NCBI RefSeq assembly: GCF_900218065.1
Contig: NZ_OBMU01000001.1
Location: 667,674-731,673, forward strand
Length of the DNA stretch: 64,000 nucleotides
Reading direction: 5' to 3'
Origin: Novosphingobium sp. Chol11
Lineage (GTDB): Bacteria; Pseudomonadota; Alphaproteobacteria; Sphingomonadales; Sphingomonadaceae
Under the pieces are notes generated by a model that saw nothing but the letters and a program-made list of their open reading frames with translations, was not told where the DNA came from and did not search any database. A program made the translations under genes and the position numbers. Positions 37,132 through 45,739 of this stretch are shown one piece after another. Numbering within the stretch: position 1 is the first letter of the stretch; every line of letters starts with the position of its first letter.

Positions 37132-37404
37132 GATGAGAAACCCCCGAGTTGGCGCAGGGGATTGGCAAAATAGCGTTACATTTCATAGACCTTTGTCAAC
37201 ATTTTTTCAGAAAGGCTGAAAGAGTGGCGCCATTCCCTTGAACGAGCATCGTTCGTGTGTTTTCCGCCAAGCTGCTCCAAGGATGCGTTGGATGGAATCG
37301 TCGCATCGCTCGGGGGATGCTATCGTCCCAACTGCCGGAAAGACGACTCGACAAGAGTTGCGGCACCCCAGCCAGTCTCGTGAGCGATAGGTAGGAGGGC
37401 GTGA

Positions 37405-37584
37405 ATGACCGGAGAGATGGATGTCAACTACCTGCTGCACAGGCAGCAGGTGTCACTGATACGCGCGCAGATGAGCCGGTCCAAAAAGGGCCGGGCGGCG
37501 TATGAAGGCCTGGCTCGTGGCTATGGCGACCAGATCGACGCATATCGCGAAGAGAATGCGCGCTTGGTTAACCCCGCGCATTGA
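37405..37584 (+). CDS. Small conserved-looking cytoplasmic protein (59 aa)
   Basis: A short frame with a strong ribosome-binding site (AGGAGGGC, about 6 bases before ATG). The protein MTGEMDVNYLLHRQQVSLIR continues as charged helix with no membrane segment and ends REENARLVNPAH. The length, helical pattern and start site look real. No family is recognised. About 270 bp upstream of it, back to the NfrB-like gene, shows no gene. Confidence 0.6.
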   Translation: MTGEMDVNYLLHRQQVSLIRAQMSRSKKGRAAYEGLARGYGDQIDAYREENARLVNPAH

Positions 37585-37598
37585 CTGGTGTGGTAGGC

Positions 37599-37997
37599 TT
37601 ATCGCCGTCGGATCAATCGCTCCAGCGCTTGGTGGTGCGCGGCGTCGGGTCCGCATTCCTTCTCAAGCGCGGTCTTGATCCGCTCAAGGTCAGCTTCGGT
37701 CAGATGTTCGATGCCGATGAAGTCGTTGCGCGCGTCCGTGACTGCGCGGATGAGTTCGTCCAGCTTTGCCTGAATGGCTGATCCATCCCTGTTTTGGGCG
37801 TTTTGAATCAGGAACACCATCAGAAAGGTCACGATCGTCGTGCTCGTGTTGATTATGAGCTGCCACGTGTCGGAATAGTGGAAGAATGGGCCCGTCACTA
37901 TCCAGCCGATGATGACCGCGGATGCCAGGATGAAAGCGAGGGGTTGGCCGGACCAGCTGGCGATTCGATGCGCGAAGATTCCGAAAATCCTGTCCAT
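37599..37997 (-). CDS. Low-affinity iron permease family protein
   Basis: 132 residues. Two membrane helices (LAFILASAVIIGWIVTGPFF and TTIVTFLMVFLIQNAQNRD) followed by a soluble helical tail with the family pattern QAKLDELIRAV, NDFIGIEHL, and LERIK. Matches the bacterial branch named after yeast Fet4, though iron transport by these short proteins is not proven. Confidence 0.88.
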   Translation of the reverse strand: MDRIFGIFAHRIASWSGQPLAFILASAVIIGWIVTGPFFHYSDTWQLIINTSTTIVTFLMVFLIQNAQNRDGSAIQAKLDELIRAVTDARNDFIGIEHLTEADLERIKTALEKECGPDAAHHQALERLIRRR

Positions 37998-38060
37998 GAA
38001 TGGCTACCCCGTTTCGATCTATTTACCCTGTGTTCAGGCAGTGATTGCCATGAAGTAGCG

Positions 38061-38396
38061 ATGACGGCCATATCGCTCCGCGCCTTTGCGCTCACCTTGC
38101 CCGCAGCGGCTCTGTTCTTGTCCTCTTGCGCGACGGTATCGCCCGAATCGAAAGTGCGGGCGGGGCTGATCGAAGCGGGGCTTTCCCCAAGGATGGCCAG
38201 CTGCATGGCAGAGCGGATGGTGGATCGGTTGAGCTTGGTGCAACTGCGGCGGGTCCAGTCGCTTGCCTCGATCCGCAATTCGCACATTGGCGATCTGACG
38301 GTCGATCGGTTCCTTTACAAGCTGCGCGCGCTGGAGGATCCGGAGATATTCGCGGTGACCAGCAAGGCTGCGGTCGCCTGTGCCCTGCTCGACTGA
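38061..38396 (+). CDS. Hypothetical lipoprotein
   Basis: 111 residues starting MTAISLRAFALTLPAAALFL, with lipobox LSSC (Cys 23), so probably lipid-anchored in the periplasm. The mature part is helical (AGLIEAGLSPRMASCMAERMVDRLSLVQLRRVQSL in two turns) and contains a second Cys. It resembles short sphingomonad lipoproteins of unknown function. Divergent from the iron-permease-family gene. Confidence 0.75.
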   Translation: MTAISLRAFALTLPAAALFLSSCATVSPESKVRAGLIEAGLSPRMASCMAERMVDRLSLVQLRRVQSLASIRNSHIGDLTVDRFLYKLRALEDPEIFAVTSKAAVACALLD

Positions 38397-38427
38397 TCCT
38401 CCTGCCGGGATTATATCGGTTCAGCAG

Positions 38428-38458
38428 CTTTGCAATTTTGCAAAGTGGTTTTGCGAAA
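38428..38458 (+). promoter_or_regulatory. Operator-like palindrome upstream of sucC
   Basis: CTTTGCAATTTTGCAAAG is a perfect 8-2-8 inverted repeat (38428-38445), and a third similar unit, TTTGCGAA (38450-38457), follows in the same orientation as TTTGCAAA. It lies about 75-105 bp upstream of the sucC start. TTTGCAAA units are known binding sites of XRE-type acyl-metabolism regulators of the RamB/PccR kind. That family link is a suggestion; the palindrome itself is seen directly. Confidence 0.6.
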
Positions 38459-38533
38459 TGATGCTGGAGTGACAGGGCTCCATGTGCTTTAGCCCCTCCA
38501 ATAGCTTTTCAGGCGAAAGGACGGGCCGAGCCC

Positions 38534-39733
38534 ATGAACATTCACGAATATCAGGCGAAGGAATTGCTGGCGAAATATGGCGCGCCGATCGCGCAGGGTT
38601 TCGCGGCATTCTCGGTCGATGAGGCCGTCGAAGCTGCCAAGAAGCTGCCTGGGCCGCTTTATGTCGTGAAGTCGCAGATCCACGCTGGTGGCCGCGGCAA
38701 GGGCAAGTTCAAGGAACTGGCCCCTGAAGCGAAGGGCGGCGTCCGTCTGGCGTTCAACCTGGATGAAGTGAAGGCCCATTCGACCGACATGCTCGGCAAT
38801 ACGCTGGTTACCATTCAGACAGGCGAAGCGGGCAAGCAGGTCAACCGTCTTTACATTACCGACGGTGCCGACATTGCGAAGGAATTCTACCTCGCCCTGC
38901 TGGTCGATCGCGCTACCAGCCGCATCGCTTTTGTCGTTTCGACCGAAGGTGGCATGGACATTGAAGAGGTCGCTCATTCGACCCCGGAGAAGATCCACAC
39001 CTTCACCGTCGACCCTGCAACCGGTTTCCAGCCGCACCATGGCCGCTCGGTCGCGGCCGCTCTGGGCCTGACCGGCGATCAGGCGAAGCAGGCCGCCAAG
39101 GTCGCCTCGTCGCTCTACGCCGCGTTTCTCGACACCGACGCCGAGCAGATCGAAGTCAATCCGCTGGCGCTGACCGAGCAGGGCAACCTGCTGGTGCTGG
39201 ACGCCAAGGTCGGCTTCGACGGCAACGCCATGTTCCGCCACAAGGACATTGCCGAACTGCGCGACCTGACCGAGGAAGATCCAGCCGAAGTTGAAGCTTC
39301 GGAATATGACCTTGCCTACATCAAGCTGGACGGCAATATCGGCTGCATGGTGAACGGCGCTGGCCTGGCCATGGCGACGATGGACATCATCAAGCTGAAC
39401 GGCGAATTCCCCGCCAACTTCCTGGACGTCGGTGGCGGCGCTTCCAAGGAGAAGGTGACCGCGGCCTTCAAGATCATCCTGAAGGACCCGGCGGTGAAGG
39501 GCATTCTCGTCAACATCTTCGGTGGCATCATGAAGTGCGACATCATTGCCGAGGGCATTGTTGCCGCCGCCAAGGAAGTTGACCTCTCGGTCCCGCTGGT
39601 CGTGCGCCTCGAAGGCACCAACGTCCAGCAGGGCAAGGACATTCTGGCCTCGTCGGGCCTGGCGATCGTCCCTGCGGACGACCTGGGCGACGCAGCCAAG
39701 AAGATCGTGGCGGAAGTGAGGAAGGCAGCCTGA
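38534..39733 (+). CDS. sucC: Succinyl-CoA synthetase beta subunit (ADP-forming)
   Basis: TCA-cycle enzyme subunit, 399 residues. ATP-grasp N-terminal region [20 protein letters not shown] and [18 protein letters not shown], the [20 protein letters not shown] metal-binding block, and the ligase domain [18 protein letters not shown] with [10 protein letters not shown]. Its usual neighbour, sucD for the alpha subunit, is not next to it; instead etfB and etfA follow. A hairpin follows the stop codon. Confidence 0.96.
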   Translation: MNIHEYQAKELLAKYGAPIAQGFAAFSVDEAVEAAKKLPGPLYVVKSQIHAGGRGKGKFKELAPEAKGGVRLAFNLDEVKAHSTDMLGNTLVTIQTGEAGKQVNRLYITDGADIAKEFYLALLVDRATSRIAFVVSTEGGMDIEEVAHSTPEKIHTFTVDPATGFQPHHGRSVAAALGLTGDQAKQAAKVASSLYAAFLDTDAEQIEVNPLALTEQGNLLVLDAKVGFDGNAMFRHKDIAELRDLTEEDPAEVEASEYDLAYIKLDGNIGCMVNGAGLAMATMDIIKLNGEFPANFLDVGGGASKEKVTAAFKIILKDPAVKGILVNIFGGIMKCDIIAEGIVAAAKEVDLSVPLVVRLEGTNVQQGKDILASSGLAIVPADDLGDAAKKIVAEVRKAA

Positions 39734-39768
39734 GGCACTTTCCAGCCATTTGAACAAACACCATGGGG

Positions 39769-39798
39769 CGCAGGCGGTCTTTTTAAGGGCCGCCTGCG
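39769..39798 (+). terminator. Hairpin between sucC and etfB
   Basis: Nine-base stem CGCAGGCGG/CCGCCTGCG with a 12-base loop that contains TTTTT. There is no T-run after the stem on the + strand, so it may be a weak terminator or an mRNA-stability stem rather than a full stop. It separates sucC from etfBA. Confidence 0.5.
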
Positions 39799-39846
39799 TC
39801 CTTGTCCGCATATGCGGGCTGTGGCGTGAAACGAAAGGATGTTGCG

Positions 39847-40596
39847 ATGAAGATCCTTGTGCCCGTGAAGCGGGTCATTGACTATAATGTGAAGCCGCGG
39901 GTGAAGGCGGATGGGACGGGCGTTGATCTGGCGAACGTCAAGATGAGCATGAACCCGTTCGACGAGATCGCGGTCGAAGAAGCCATCCGCCTGAAGGAAA
40001 AGGGCGTGGCGACCGAGGTGGTGGCGGTGTCGATCGGCGTTGCCAAGGCGCAGGAAACGCTGCGCACGGCGCTGGCCATGGGTGCGGACCGTGCGATCCT
40101 GATCCAGACCGATGACGAGGTTGAACCGCTGGGCGTGGCCAAGCTGCTCGCCAAGGTGCAGGAAGAGGAAGGCGCTGGCCTGATCATCCTGGGCAAGCAG
40201 GCGATCGACGATGACAGCAACCAGACTGGTCAGATGCTGGCCGCTCTGCTGAACCTGCCGCAGGGCACCTTCGCTTCGAAGGTCGAGGTAGAGGGTGACA
40301 AGGTCAGCGTGACCCGCGAAGTCGATGGCGGCCTGGAGACGGTGAAGCTGAACGTTCCGGCGATCGTCACCACCGACTTGCGTTTGAACGAGCCGCGCTA
40401 TGCTTCGCTGCCCAACATCATGAAGGCGAAGAGCAAGCCGCTTAGCACCAAGACGCCTGCCGACTATGGTGTCGATATCGCGCCGCGCCTGGAGACGGTG
40501 AGGGTCACCGAGCCGCCCAAGCGTTCGGCTGGCGTCAAGGTTGCCGATGTCGATGAACTGGTCGCGAAGCTCAAGGCTCTGGGAGTTGCCGCATGA
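39847..40596 (+). CDS. etfB: Electron transfer flavoprotein beta subunit
   Basis: 249 residues from [20 protein letters not shown] at 39847 with AAAGGATG upstream. Contains the AMP-binding/recognition region [20 protein letters not shown] and the recognition loop [20 protein letters not shown]. With EtfA it accepts electrons from acyl-CoA dehydrogenases and passes them to ETF:quinone oxidoreductase. Its stop overlaps the etfA start. Confidence 0.96.
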   Translation: MKILVPVKRVIDYNVKPRVKADGTGVDLANVKMSMNPFDEIAVEEAIRLKEKGVATEVVAVSIGVAKAQETLRTALAMGADRAILIQTDDEVEPLGVAKLLAKVQEEEGAGLIILGKQAIDDDSNQTGQMLAALLNLPQGTFASKVEVEGDKVSVTREVDGGLETVKLNVPAIVTTDLRLNEPRYASLPNIMKAKSKPLSTKTPADYGVDIAPRLETVRVTEPPKRSAGVKVADVDELVAKLKALGVAA

Positions 40597-41522
40597 AGAC
40601 GCTCGTTTGGGTTGAACATGAGGGCGGCGCCGTCAAGGACGCAACCCTTTCCGCCGTTACCGCCGCTGCAAAGCTGGGTGAAGTGCATCTGCTGGTCGCT
40701 GGCGCTGGCGTCGGCGGCGTGGGCGAGGCTGCCGCGAAGATTGCGGGCGTGGGCAAGGTCCATGTCGCCGATGACGCGGCGTTCGGTCATGCGCTCGCCG
40801 AAAACGTCGCACCGTTGATCGTCGAACTGATGGGCCATCATGACGCGTTCGTCGCGCCCGCCACCAGCAACGGCAAGAATATCGCGCCGCGCGTGGCGGC
40901 TCTGCTGGACGTCATGCAGATCAGCGACATTCTGTCGGTGGAGAGCGAAGACACGTTCACGCGTCCGATCTATGCGGGTAACGCAATTGCGACCGTGAAG
41001 TCGAAGGATGCGAAGAAGGTCATCACCGTTCGTGGCACTGCTTTTGAAAAGGCGGCGCGCGAGGGTGGTTCGGGTGCGGTGGAAGCGGTTGCTTCGACCG
41101 GTGACAAGGGTCTCAGCAGCTTTGTCGGCGCGGAGATCGCCAAGCAGGAGCGTCCGGAACTGACCTCTGCCAAGATCATCGTGTCGGGTGGCCGTGCACT
41201 GAAGGATGGGCCGACCTTTGAAGAGGTGATCTATCCGCTGGCGGACAAGCTCGGTGCAGCGGTCGGCGCTTCGCGTGCGGCGGTGGACGCTGGCTATGTG
41301 CCGAATGACTATCAGGTCGGGCAGACGGGCAAGATCGTGGCGCCGGAAGTTTACATCGCTGTGGGCATTTCCGGGGCGATCCAGCATCTGGCGGGGATGA
41401 AGGATAGCAAGACCATCATCGCCATCAACAAGGATGAGGACGCGCCGATCTTCCAGGTGGCGGACATCGGACTGGTCGGTGACCTGTTCAAGGTCGTGCC
41501 GGAGTTGACTGGCAAGCTGTGA
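40593..41522 (+). CDS. etfA: Electron transfer flavoprotein alpha subunit
   Basis: 309 residues. N-terminal [19 protein letters not shown] and the C-terminal FAD domain with [60 protein letters not shown] and [20 protein letters not shown], all intact. ATGA overlap with etfB. Followed by a good terminator. Confidence 0.96.
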   Translation: MKTLVWVEHEGGAVKDATLSAVTAAAKLGEVHLLVAGAGVGGVGEAAAKIAGVGKVHVADDAAFGHALAENVAPLIVELMGHHDAFVAPATSNGKNIAPRVAALLDVMQISDILSVESEDTFTRPIYAGNAIATVKSKDAKKVITVRGTAFEKAAREGGSGAVEAVASTGDKGLSSFVGAEIAKQERPELTSAKIIVSGGRALKDGPTFEEVIYPLADKLGAAVGASRAAVDAGYVPNDYQVGQTGKIVAPEVYIAVGISGAIQHLAGMKDSKTIIAINKDEDAPIFQVADIGLVGDLFKVVPELTGKL

Positions 41523-41572
41523 TTATGGTGCCGGAGGGAGCTTGCTCTCTCCGGTCGCTGTTGCGGCATTGA

Positions 41573-41601
41573 AAGGGCGTGGCGGGGCTGCGCCCTTTTT
41601 T
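41573..41601 (+). terminator. Rho-independent terminator after etfA
   Basis: Stem AAGGGCG/CGCCCTT (41573-41579 with 41591-41597) with an 11-base loop and a run of six T residues overlapping the stem end. About 50 bp past the etfA stop; ends the sucC-etfBA unit. Confidence 0.85.
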
Positions 41602-41845
41602 GCGTTCGGAAAGGATGGCATCGCGCGATTGCGGAGAGGCGGACATTAGTCCGCCCGCCACAGCGCCGCGAAAGGGGGGAGAACGCGGGGCCGGGCGGGC
41701 GGTGGCCAGCGGCCAGAGGGATGAGCCGCCGGAAGAGAATTTTTGAAAGCGTCAGCTTTCGACGTGACGTCGACCAGCGGTTTTGCCGCCGGTCAGCCAG
41801 CGCCGCGCCGTTGGTATGTAACGGCGCGGCGGAACGCTGTTCCGT
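41602..41845. other. Intergenic stretch with several small hairpins, no gene
   Basis: Between the etfA terminator and the next gene no convincing coding frame is seen. It holds several inverted repeats: GAAAGC/GCTTTC around GTCA (about 41750), CGCGCCGTT/AACGGCGCG around a seven-base loop (about 41805-41830) and GGAAC/GTTCC. None has a clear T-run facing a gene end. They may end the 41.8-42.1 kb minus-strand gene by another route; unassigned. Confidence 0.4.
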
Positions 41846-42085
41846 TCAGCTGACGAGGGGCGAGCTGGACGGCGTCTGGCGCGGGGCGGTGGGGGTGACC
41901 GCGGGGGACATGTCACTGCCGCTGAGGCTGCTGCTGCTAGAGCTGCTGGTGCGGCTGGAAAGGTCGCCGCGTACCTGATTGTAGCGGCCGACGAGGTCGT
42001 CCTTGAACTCGGTCAGCTTGCCTTCGTCATACAGTTTCTTGCCGACATAACCGGCGATGGCGCCGAAAATCAGAGTGCGGATCAT
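41846..42085 (-). CDS. Conserved-looking hypothetical protein with Ser-rich tail
   Basis: 79 residues starting MIRTLIFGAIAGYVGKKLYD. One N-terminal hydrophobic segment, a charged helix (EGKLTEFKDDLVGRYNQVRG) and a serine-repeat tail. Resembles small sphingomonad proteins of unknown function; probably membrane-attached by its N-terminus. Start at 42085, chosen because the upstream frame is low-complexity. Confidence 0.7.
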   Translation of the reverse strand: MIRTLIFGAIAGYVGKKLYDEGKLTEFKDDLVGRYNQVRGDLSSRTSSSSSSSLSGSDMSPAVTPTAPRQTPSSSPLVS

Positions 42086-42387
42086 TTGGTGTAGCTCCTT
42101 ACCGGATAATATCTGCGAGGTTCGCGGGGATAACCGGTCAGGAGGCGTCGAGTTCCGGGTGCTTTGGGAGTAATCGACAAGATGAGCGGCTGTGGCGATT
42201 TCCGGATGGGCGATTGCGAGCGGCTTGAGCGCAATGGCGGAAAAGCGCGATTTCGGGAGGCTGTTGCCAGCATCGCCGCCATCATCGGGAGCGGCGGGGT
42301 GAGGCGTCGCTCGGTGGCCAGCGATGCTCAAGAGGTGCGCCCTGCCTTCGCCGGCCAGGGGAGGTTGGCAGCATGGCCCCGCTATGA
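42086..42387. other. About 300 bp without a recognised gene
   Basis: Open frames on both strands cross this stretch, but none has a good start site, a family resemblance or codon use like the neighbours. No tRNA, strong terminator or repeat is seen. It probably contains the promoter of the 79-residue minus-strand gene. Confidence 0.5.
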
Positions 42388-42648
42388 TCAGGCGTCGGCG
42401 GGGGCCTGCTGGGCCTGCAATTCGTTAGAGGCGTCGTCGGACGGCGCAGCGGCAGCATTTTCTTCAGCGAGCGCGGCGGCGGCGGCTTCGCGACGGGCGC
42501 GGTTGCGGTCGGCGAGATCCTGCCGCTCTGCCATGGCGAGGAAGCCAGCCTCCGATCGGAGGCAGCGGTCGCGGACATTGGCGAGAGTGGCGGCGTCCGC
42601 TTCGCTGCGGGCCTGGGCGGCGAGGGCGCGATAGTCGGGGTGGGTCAT
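42388..42648 (-). CDS. Hypothetical Ala-rich helical protein
   Basis: 86 residues starting MTHPDYRALAAQARSEADAA. Mostly alpha-helical and Ala/Arg/Glu-rich, with ATLANVRDRCLRSEAGFLAMAERQDLADRNRARRE and a low-complexity C-terminus. An AAAGGAG ribosome-binding site precedes the start. Resembles short sphingomonad hypothetical proteins; function unknown. Seventy bases downstream of the cold-shock gene on the same strand. Confidence 0.65.
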   Translation of the reverse strand: MTHPDYRALAAQARSEADAATLANVRDRCLRSEAGFLAMAERQDLADRNRARREAAAAALAEENAAAAPSDDASNELQAQQAPADA

Positions 42649-42718
42649 GGGCGCTCCTTTCTCGAAAAATGGTGCCCGGGCGCTGCTGAAAGCCGCGCCC
42701 GGACGGTTCGGCAGAGGC

Positions 42719-42931
42719 TTATTCAGCGTGCTGAAGGTTGACGGCCGCCATCTTGCCGCGGCGGTCCTGTTCCAAATCATAGGATACGCGGTCCTTTTCG
42801 CGCAGCGTGGCAAGGCCAGCGCGCTCGACAGCGGTGATGTGGACGAACGCGTCGGGGGTGCCGTCGTCAGGGGCGATGAAGCCATAGCCCTTGTCGGCGT
42901 TGAAGAATTTGACGGTTCCGGTGATGCTCAT
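42719..42931 (-). CDS. Cold-shock domain protein
   Basis: 70 residues, MSITGTVKFFNADKGYGFIA start, with the RNP1 motif KGYGFI and RNP2 motif DAFVHI. Single-stranded nucleic-acid binder acting as RNA chaperone. Ends RRGKMAAVNLQHAE. Cold induction cannot be judged from the sequence; many Csp paralogues are constitutive. Confidence 0.95.
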   Translation of the reverse strand: MSITGTVKFFNADKGYGFIAPDDGTPDAFVHITAVERAGLATLREKDRVSYDLEQDRRGKMAAVNLQHAE

Positions 42932-43123
42932 GGTAGTTCCTTCGTTCGTACGGCCCATCCAGCGTGGACGGACCGGTCGCTAGAGGGGCAGGGAAAGAAG
43001 GAAGTTTGGTGCCGCAAAGCGCCGAAAGACCGTCGATTTGCGTCTGTAGCAGTGAAGATGTGGGGAGGGGGTGGGCGGATTGCAAGGGTGGGGGATTGCT
43101 GGGGTGCTGAAATGGTAGAGCGT

Positions 43124-43203
43124 GTTCCTGCGAAGGCAGGAACCCAGTTCCGCCCTTGTTTGGAAACTCAGCGTCTGGACTAGGCTCCTGCCTACGCAGG
43201 AGC
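43124..43203. repeat. Pair of REP-like hairpins
   Basis: Two 20-base palindromes, GTTCCTGCGAAGGCAGGAAC (43124-43143) and GCTCCTGCCTACGCAGGAGC (43184-43203), 40 bases apart. Both have the CCTGC/GCAGG core with a four-base loop, in opposite sense (GAAG loop versus CTAC loop). This is the classic sphingomonad REP pair. It fills the space between the cold-shock gene and the 345-residue hypothetical gene. Confidence 0.85.
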
Positions 43204-43237
43204 ACGGTGAATTTGCCGCAAGCCTCCTGCCATCCCA

Positions 43238-44275
43238 TCACCCCGCCTGTTCCAACGCCGTGAAGCCGAAAAAGGCGTCGCGCGCCGATGCGGCGGCGGC
43301 TTCATAGGGGCGGCGCTGGGCTTCCTCCAGTGCGGCCAGGGCTTCGCTTTCCTGTGGAGTCAGGTCGCGCTCATAGGCGTCTATGTCGTAGATGTTGCCG
43401 CTCTCTTCGCCGTCGAAGCCGGGCGGGGCGGGATAGTCGGTGCGCCAGGCTTCGCGCTCCTCATCCCACCATGTGCCGCGCAGGCGGGCGGCGGCTTCGT
43501 CGGGCGGAAGGGTGGCGCGATCGACCAGCGGAGGGCGAAGTTCACACCGTTCATGGGAGGGGTGGGAGTGACCCGCATTGGCGGCCCTTTTGCCCTCATG
43601 CAGTGCCATGCGGGCGGCGATGAAGAGCGCGGCGGAAGCGCCGGGGGAGAGGGCGGTGGCGGTGGCTTCGATGCAGGCCCCAAGCGCGGGATCGCGCAGG
43701 CGGGCGTCGTGTGAGGAGGATTCGTCCATGTCCGGCGCGATGAGGGTTGAGGGCGGAGTGAGGCCGGGCTGGTCCTGCTGCGCCGGGGCTTGTTCGGGCG
43801 CAGATTGGCCTGACGGCTCATCCGGGCAGAGCATGTCGAGATAGGCGGCGAAATCCTGCGCGACGACGCGGGCGAGGGCGGCGTCACTGCCTTCGGGTGG
43901 ACTGTCGGCCATGCGGTCGAGGCGGGAGAGCATCGACATGGCGAGGCGGTTGTCGTGGCGGCGGCGGGTGATGGTGTCTTCGTCCTTGTGGATCACTTCC
44001 TCATGGCCGGTGAGGGCGCGGGCGAGCAATTCGTCGGCGAGGCGCGCGCGGGCGATGAGGATGGCCGCGTCCCAGCCAAGGCGAAAGGCCGCGCCGTCGC
44101 GGCGGATGCGTAAGGCATAGGCGGCGCGGGGGGAGATGTGGACGGCGTCGCAGGCCGTGGTGATGACGCCGGTGGCGGCGAGGGTTTCAAGGAAGTGCCG
44201 CTGCCGCACGGGGCTCCAGCCGTCGGCGCGGACTTGCTCGGCGGCGGTGGGGAGCGGGGGGAAGTGGTAGGACAT
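43238..44275 (-). CDS. Hypothetical protein with N-terminal helix-turn-helix-like region
   Basis: 345 residues from MSYHFPPLPTAAEQVRADGW, with AGGAG 8 bases upstream. The N-terminal 80 residues (WSPVRQRHFLETLAATGVIT, ACDAVHISPRAAYALR) look like a helix-turn-helix of the phage terminase small-subunit kind, but no other terminase feature is seen and no phage gene is near. The middle is Pro/Ala-rich, and the end is DEEREAWRTDYPAPPGFDGE and a helical tail. Base composition matches the chromosome. Function unknown. Confidence 0.65.
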   Translation of the reverse strand: MSYHFPPLPTAAEQVRADGWSPVRQRHFLETLAATGVITTACDAVHISPRAAYALRIRRDGAAFRLGWDAAILIARARLADELLARALTGHEEVIHKDEDTITRRRHDNRLAMSMLSRLDRMADSPPEGSDAALARVVAQDFAAYLDMLCPDEPSGQSAPEQAPAQQDQPGLTPPSTLIAPDMDESSSHDARLRDPALGACIEATATALSPGASAALFIAARMALHEGKRAANAGHSHPSHERCELRPPLVDRATLPPDEAAARLRGTWWDEEREAWRTDYPAPPGFDGEESGNIYDIDAYERDLTPQESEALAALEEAQRRPYEAAAASARDAFFGFTALEQAG

Positions 44276-44389
44276 GGGCAAAGCTCCTGTTTAGGGGAGG
44301 GTTTGCCGGGACGGTATCAAAGGTGAGGGGCTGTAGGACAGAACAAAATGGGAACAGCGGTGGGAGGCTGAAACGACCGCTCTCAGAAT

Positions 44390-44417
44390 TTTAACTTGTT
44401 AGTAATAAATGTATATT
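44390..44417 (+). promoter_or_regulatory. Possible promoter of the AAA/DUF4435 module
   Basis: In the AT-rich leader of the module, TTTAAC (44390-44395) and TATATT (44412-44417) are separated by 16 bases and lie about 25 bp before the start codon. They agree moderately with a sigma-70 promoter. The ATPase gene then has AAGGGG five bases before its ATG. Unverified. Confidence 0.35.
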
Positions 44418-44442
44418 TTACCGTGGCACTCAAGGGGTGATC

Positions 44443-45739
44443 ATGCATACAATAAAATCGATAGAGGTATTGGGGTTCAGGGGCCAAAGTAAGCCCATTT
44501 ATATTGAGCTGTCCCGGGACGCTAATTTCATAATTGGCCGCAATGGCGCTGGAAAAACCACGCTTATCCATCTGATAAACGCTGTTCTCGCGAATGACAT
44601 CGCGGCTTTGAGTCGCGGAAAATTTAAAAGTGTAACTATTAAGTTTCAACGGGATGACGATCGTAAGGTTCCGTCGGTAAGAGTTGAGCGCTTAGATGAG
44701 TCTGTCGGTGGTGGCATTAACTATTATATTAAAGACTCATCTCGCGCTGATGAACATGAATATCCAGTTTTAAGGAGGGAAGTTCGCCGCATTAGGATCG
44801 GGCCAAGTGGAAGAATAGTGAACTCGGTGCGCGATGTACCACCGGTTGCTAACAGTAGTGGTGTTCCACTCACTGAAAGACTGAAATCACTGTATAACTT
44901 TACTTGGCTGTCTCTTCAGAGGCGACAGGAAAGTGAAGTTGATGATGAATTTGATACGGTCGATGAATACTCTAACGATGTAGATCGGAAGCTGAACCAG
45001 GTATTCAATGACCTGGTAAGGTATTTCTCAAGATTGGATCGTCGTGTATCTGATGAAACTCAGAATTTTCAAAAGAAATGGTTCTTATCCTTCTTGTCGT
45101 CTGAACGAAAATTTGATCCTTCTTCTATATCAAAGCTTGACATTGAGTCTGAGAAAAATTCTTTGGCATCAATATTTGAAAAATTTGAGATGGAAAAGAG
45201 GACGTATGAGAAAAACCTTGAAAATCATTTTGATTGAGTAAAAAAAAATTAGAGGAAGAAAAGAGGAAAGCCTTCGCAGCCTGAGTGACTTATTTATTCT
45301 TTTTGATTCGGTAAGGCTTCATTCTCTAGTTGAGCAATGGCAAGAACTTCAACACGCTCAGAAGTTGACTTATACACCTAAGACTAAGTTCGTTGATATA
45401 TGTTCATCAATGTTGTTTAGGAAAAGCGTAGTAGTAAATAGGAGTAATCAGACTCAGATACTATCGCGTGACGGATCGGTAATACCCATTGAAAGCCTGT
45501 CGTCTGGTGAAAAGCAACTTCTGATATTTTTATCAGAAACATTGCTGCAGGAAGAAGAAACAAATATATTTTTAGCTGATGAGCCAGAATTATCTCTTCA
45601 TGTTCAGTGGCAAGAGGATCTTGTGCCCAATCTTTTGAGCACCAATCCAAATGCTCAGGTGATATTTGCTACGCATTCACCTGACATCGTTGGCGGATAT
45701 CAAAAGAATATAATAAAAATGGAAGAGATTATAGAATGA
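44443..45739 (+). pseudogene. PARIS-like AAA family ATPase (AriA-like), interrupted by frameshift and stop
   Basis: Two parts of one SMC/ABC-like ATPase. Part one, 44443-45237 (264 residues): GFRGQSKPIYIEL, Walker A GRNGAGKTT (residues 32-40), a coiled middle, stop TGA at 45235. Part two, open in another frame from 45242 to 45739: SLRSLSDLFILFDSVRLHSL, signature LSSGEKQLLIFLSE, Walker B NIFLADEPELSLH, H-loop FATHSPDIVGGY. Joining them needs at least two changes between 45228 and 45290, beside a run of nine A. Either the gene is dead or the homopolymer is a sequencing error. Its end overlaps the DUF4435 gene by ATGA. The pairing matches PARIS AriA/AriB; the low GC suggests transfer. Confidence 0.8.

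Noticed and set aside
39769-39798. Full terminator after sucC
   Set aside because: The stem is good but no T-run follows it; kept only as a hairpin with low confidence.
41740-41840. Integron attC-like or IS-end structure
   Set aside because: Inverted repeats are present, but there is no core site pair, no cassette, no integrase or transposase, and no target duplication.
43238-44275. Phage terminase small subunit
   Set aside because: Only the helix-turn-helix-like N-terminus is suggestive. No large terminase, portal or capsid gene is near and the base composition is chromosomal.
45228-45290. Programmed ribosomal frameshift at the A-run in the ATPase gene
   Set aside because: The TGA stop comes before the A-run, and a single shift does not rejoin the two parts. 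No stimulatory structure was seen.
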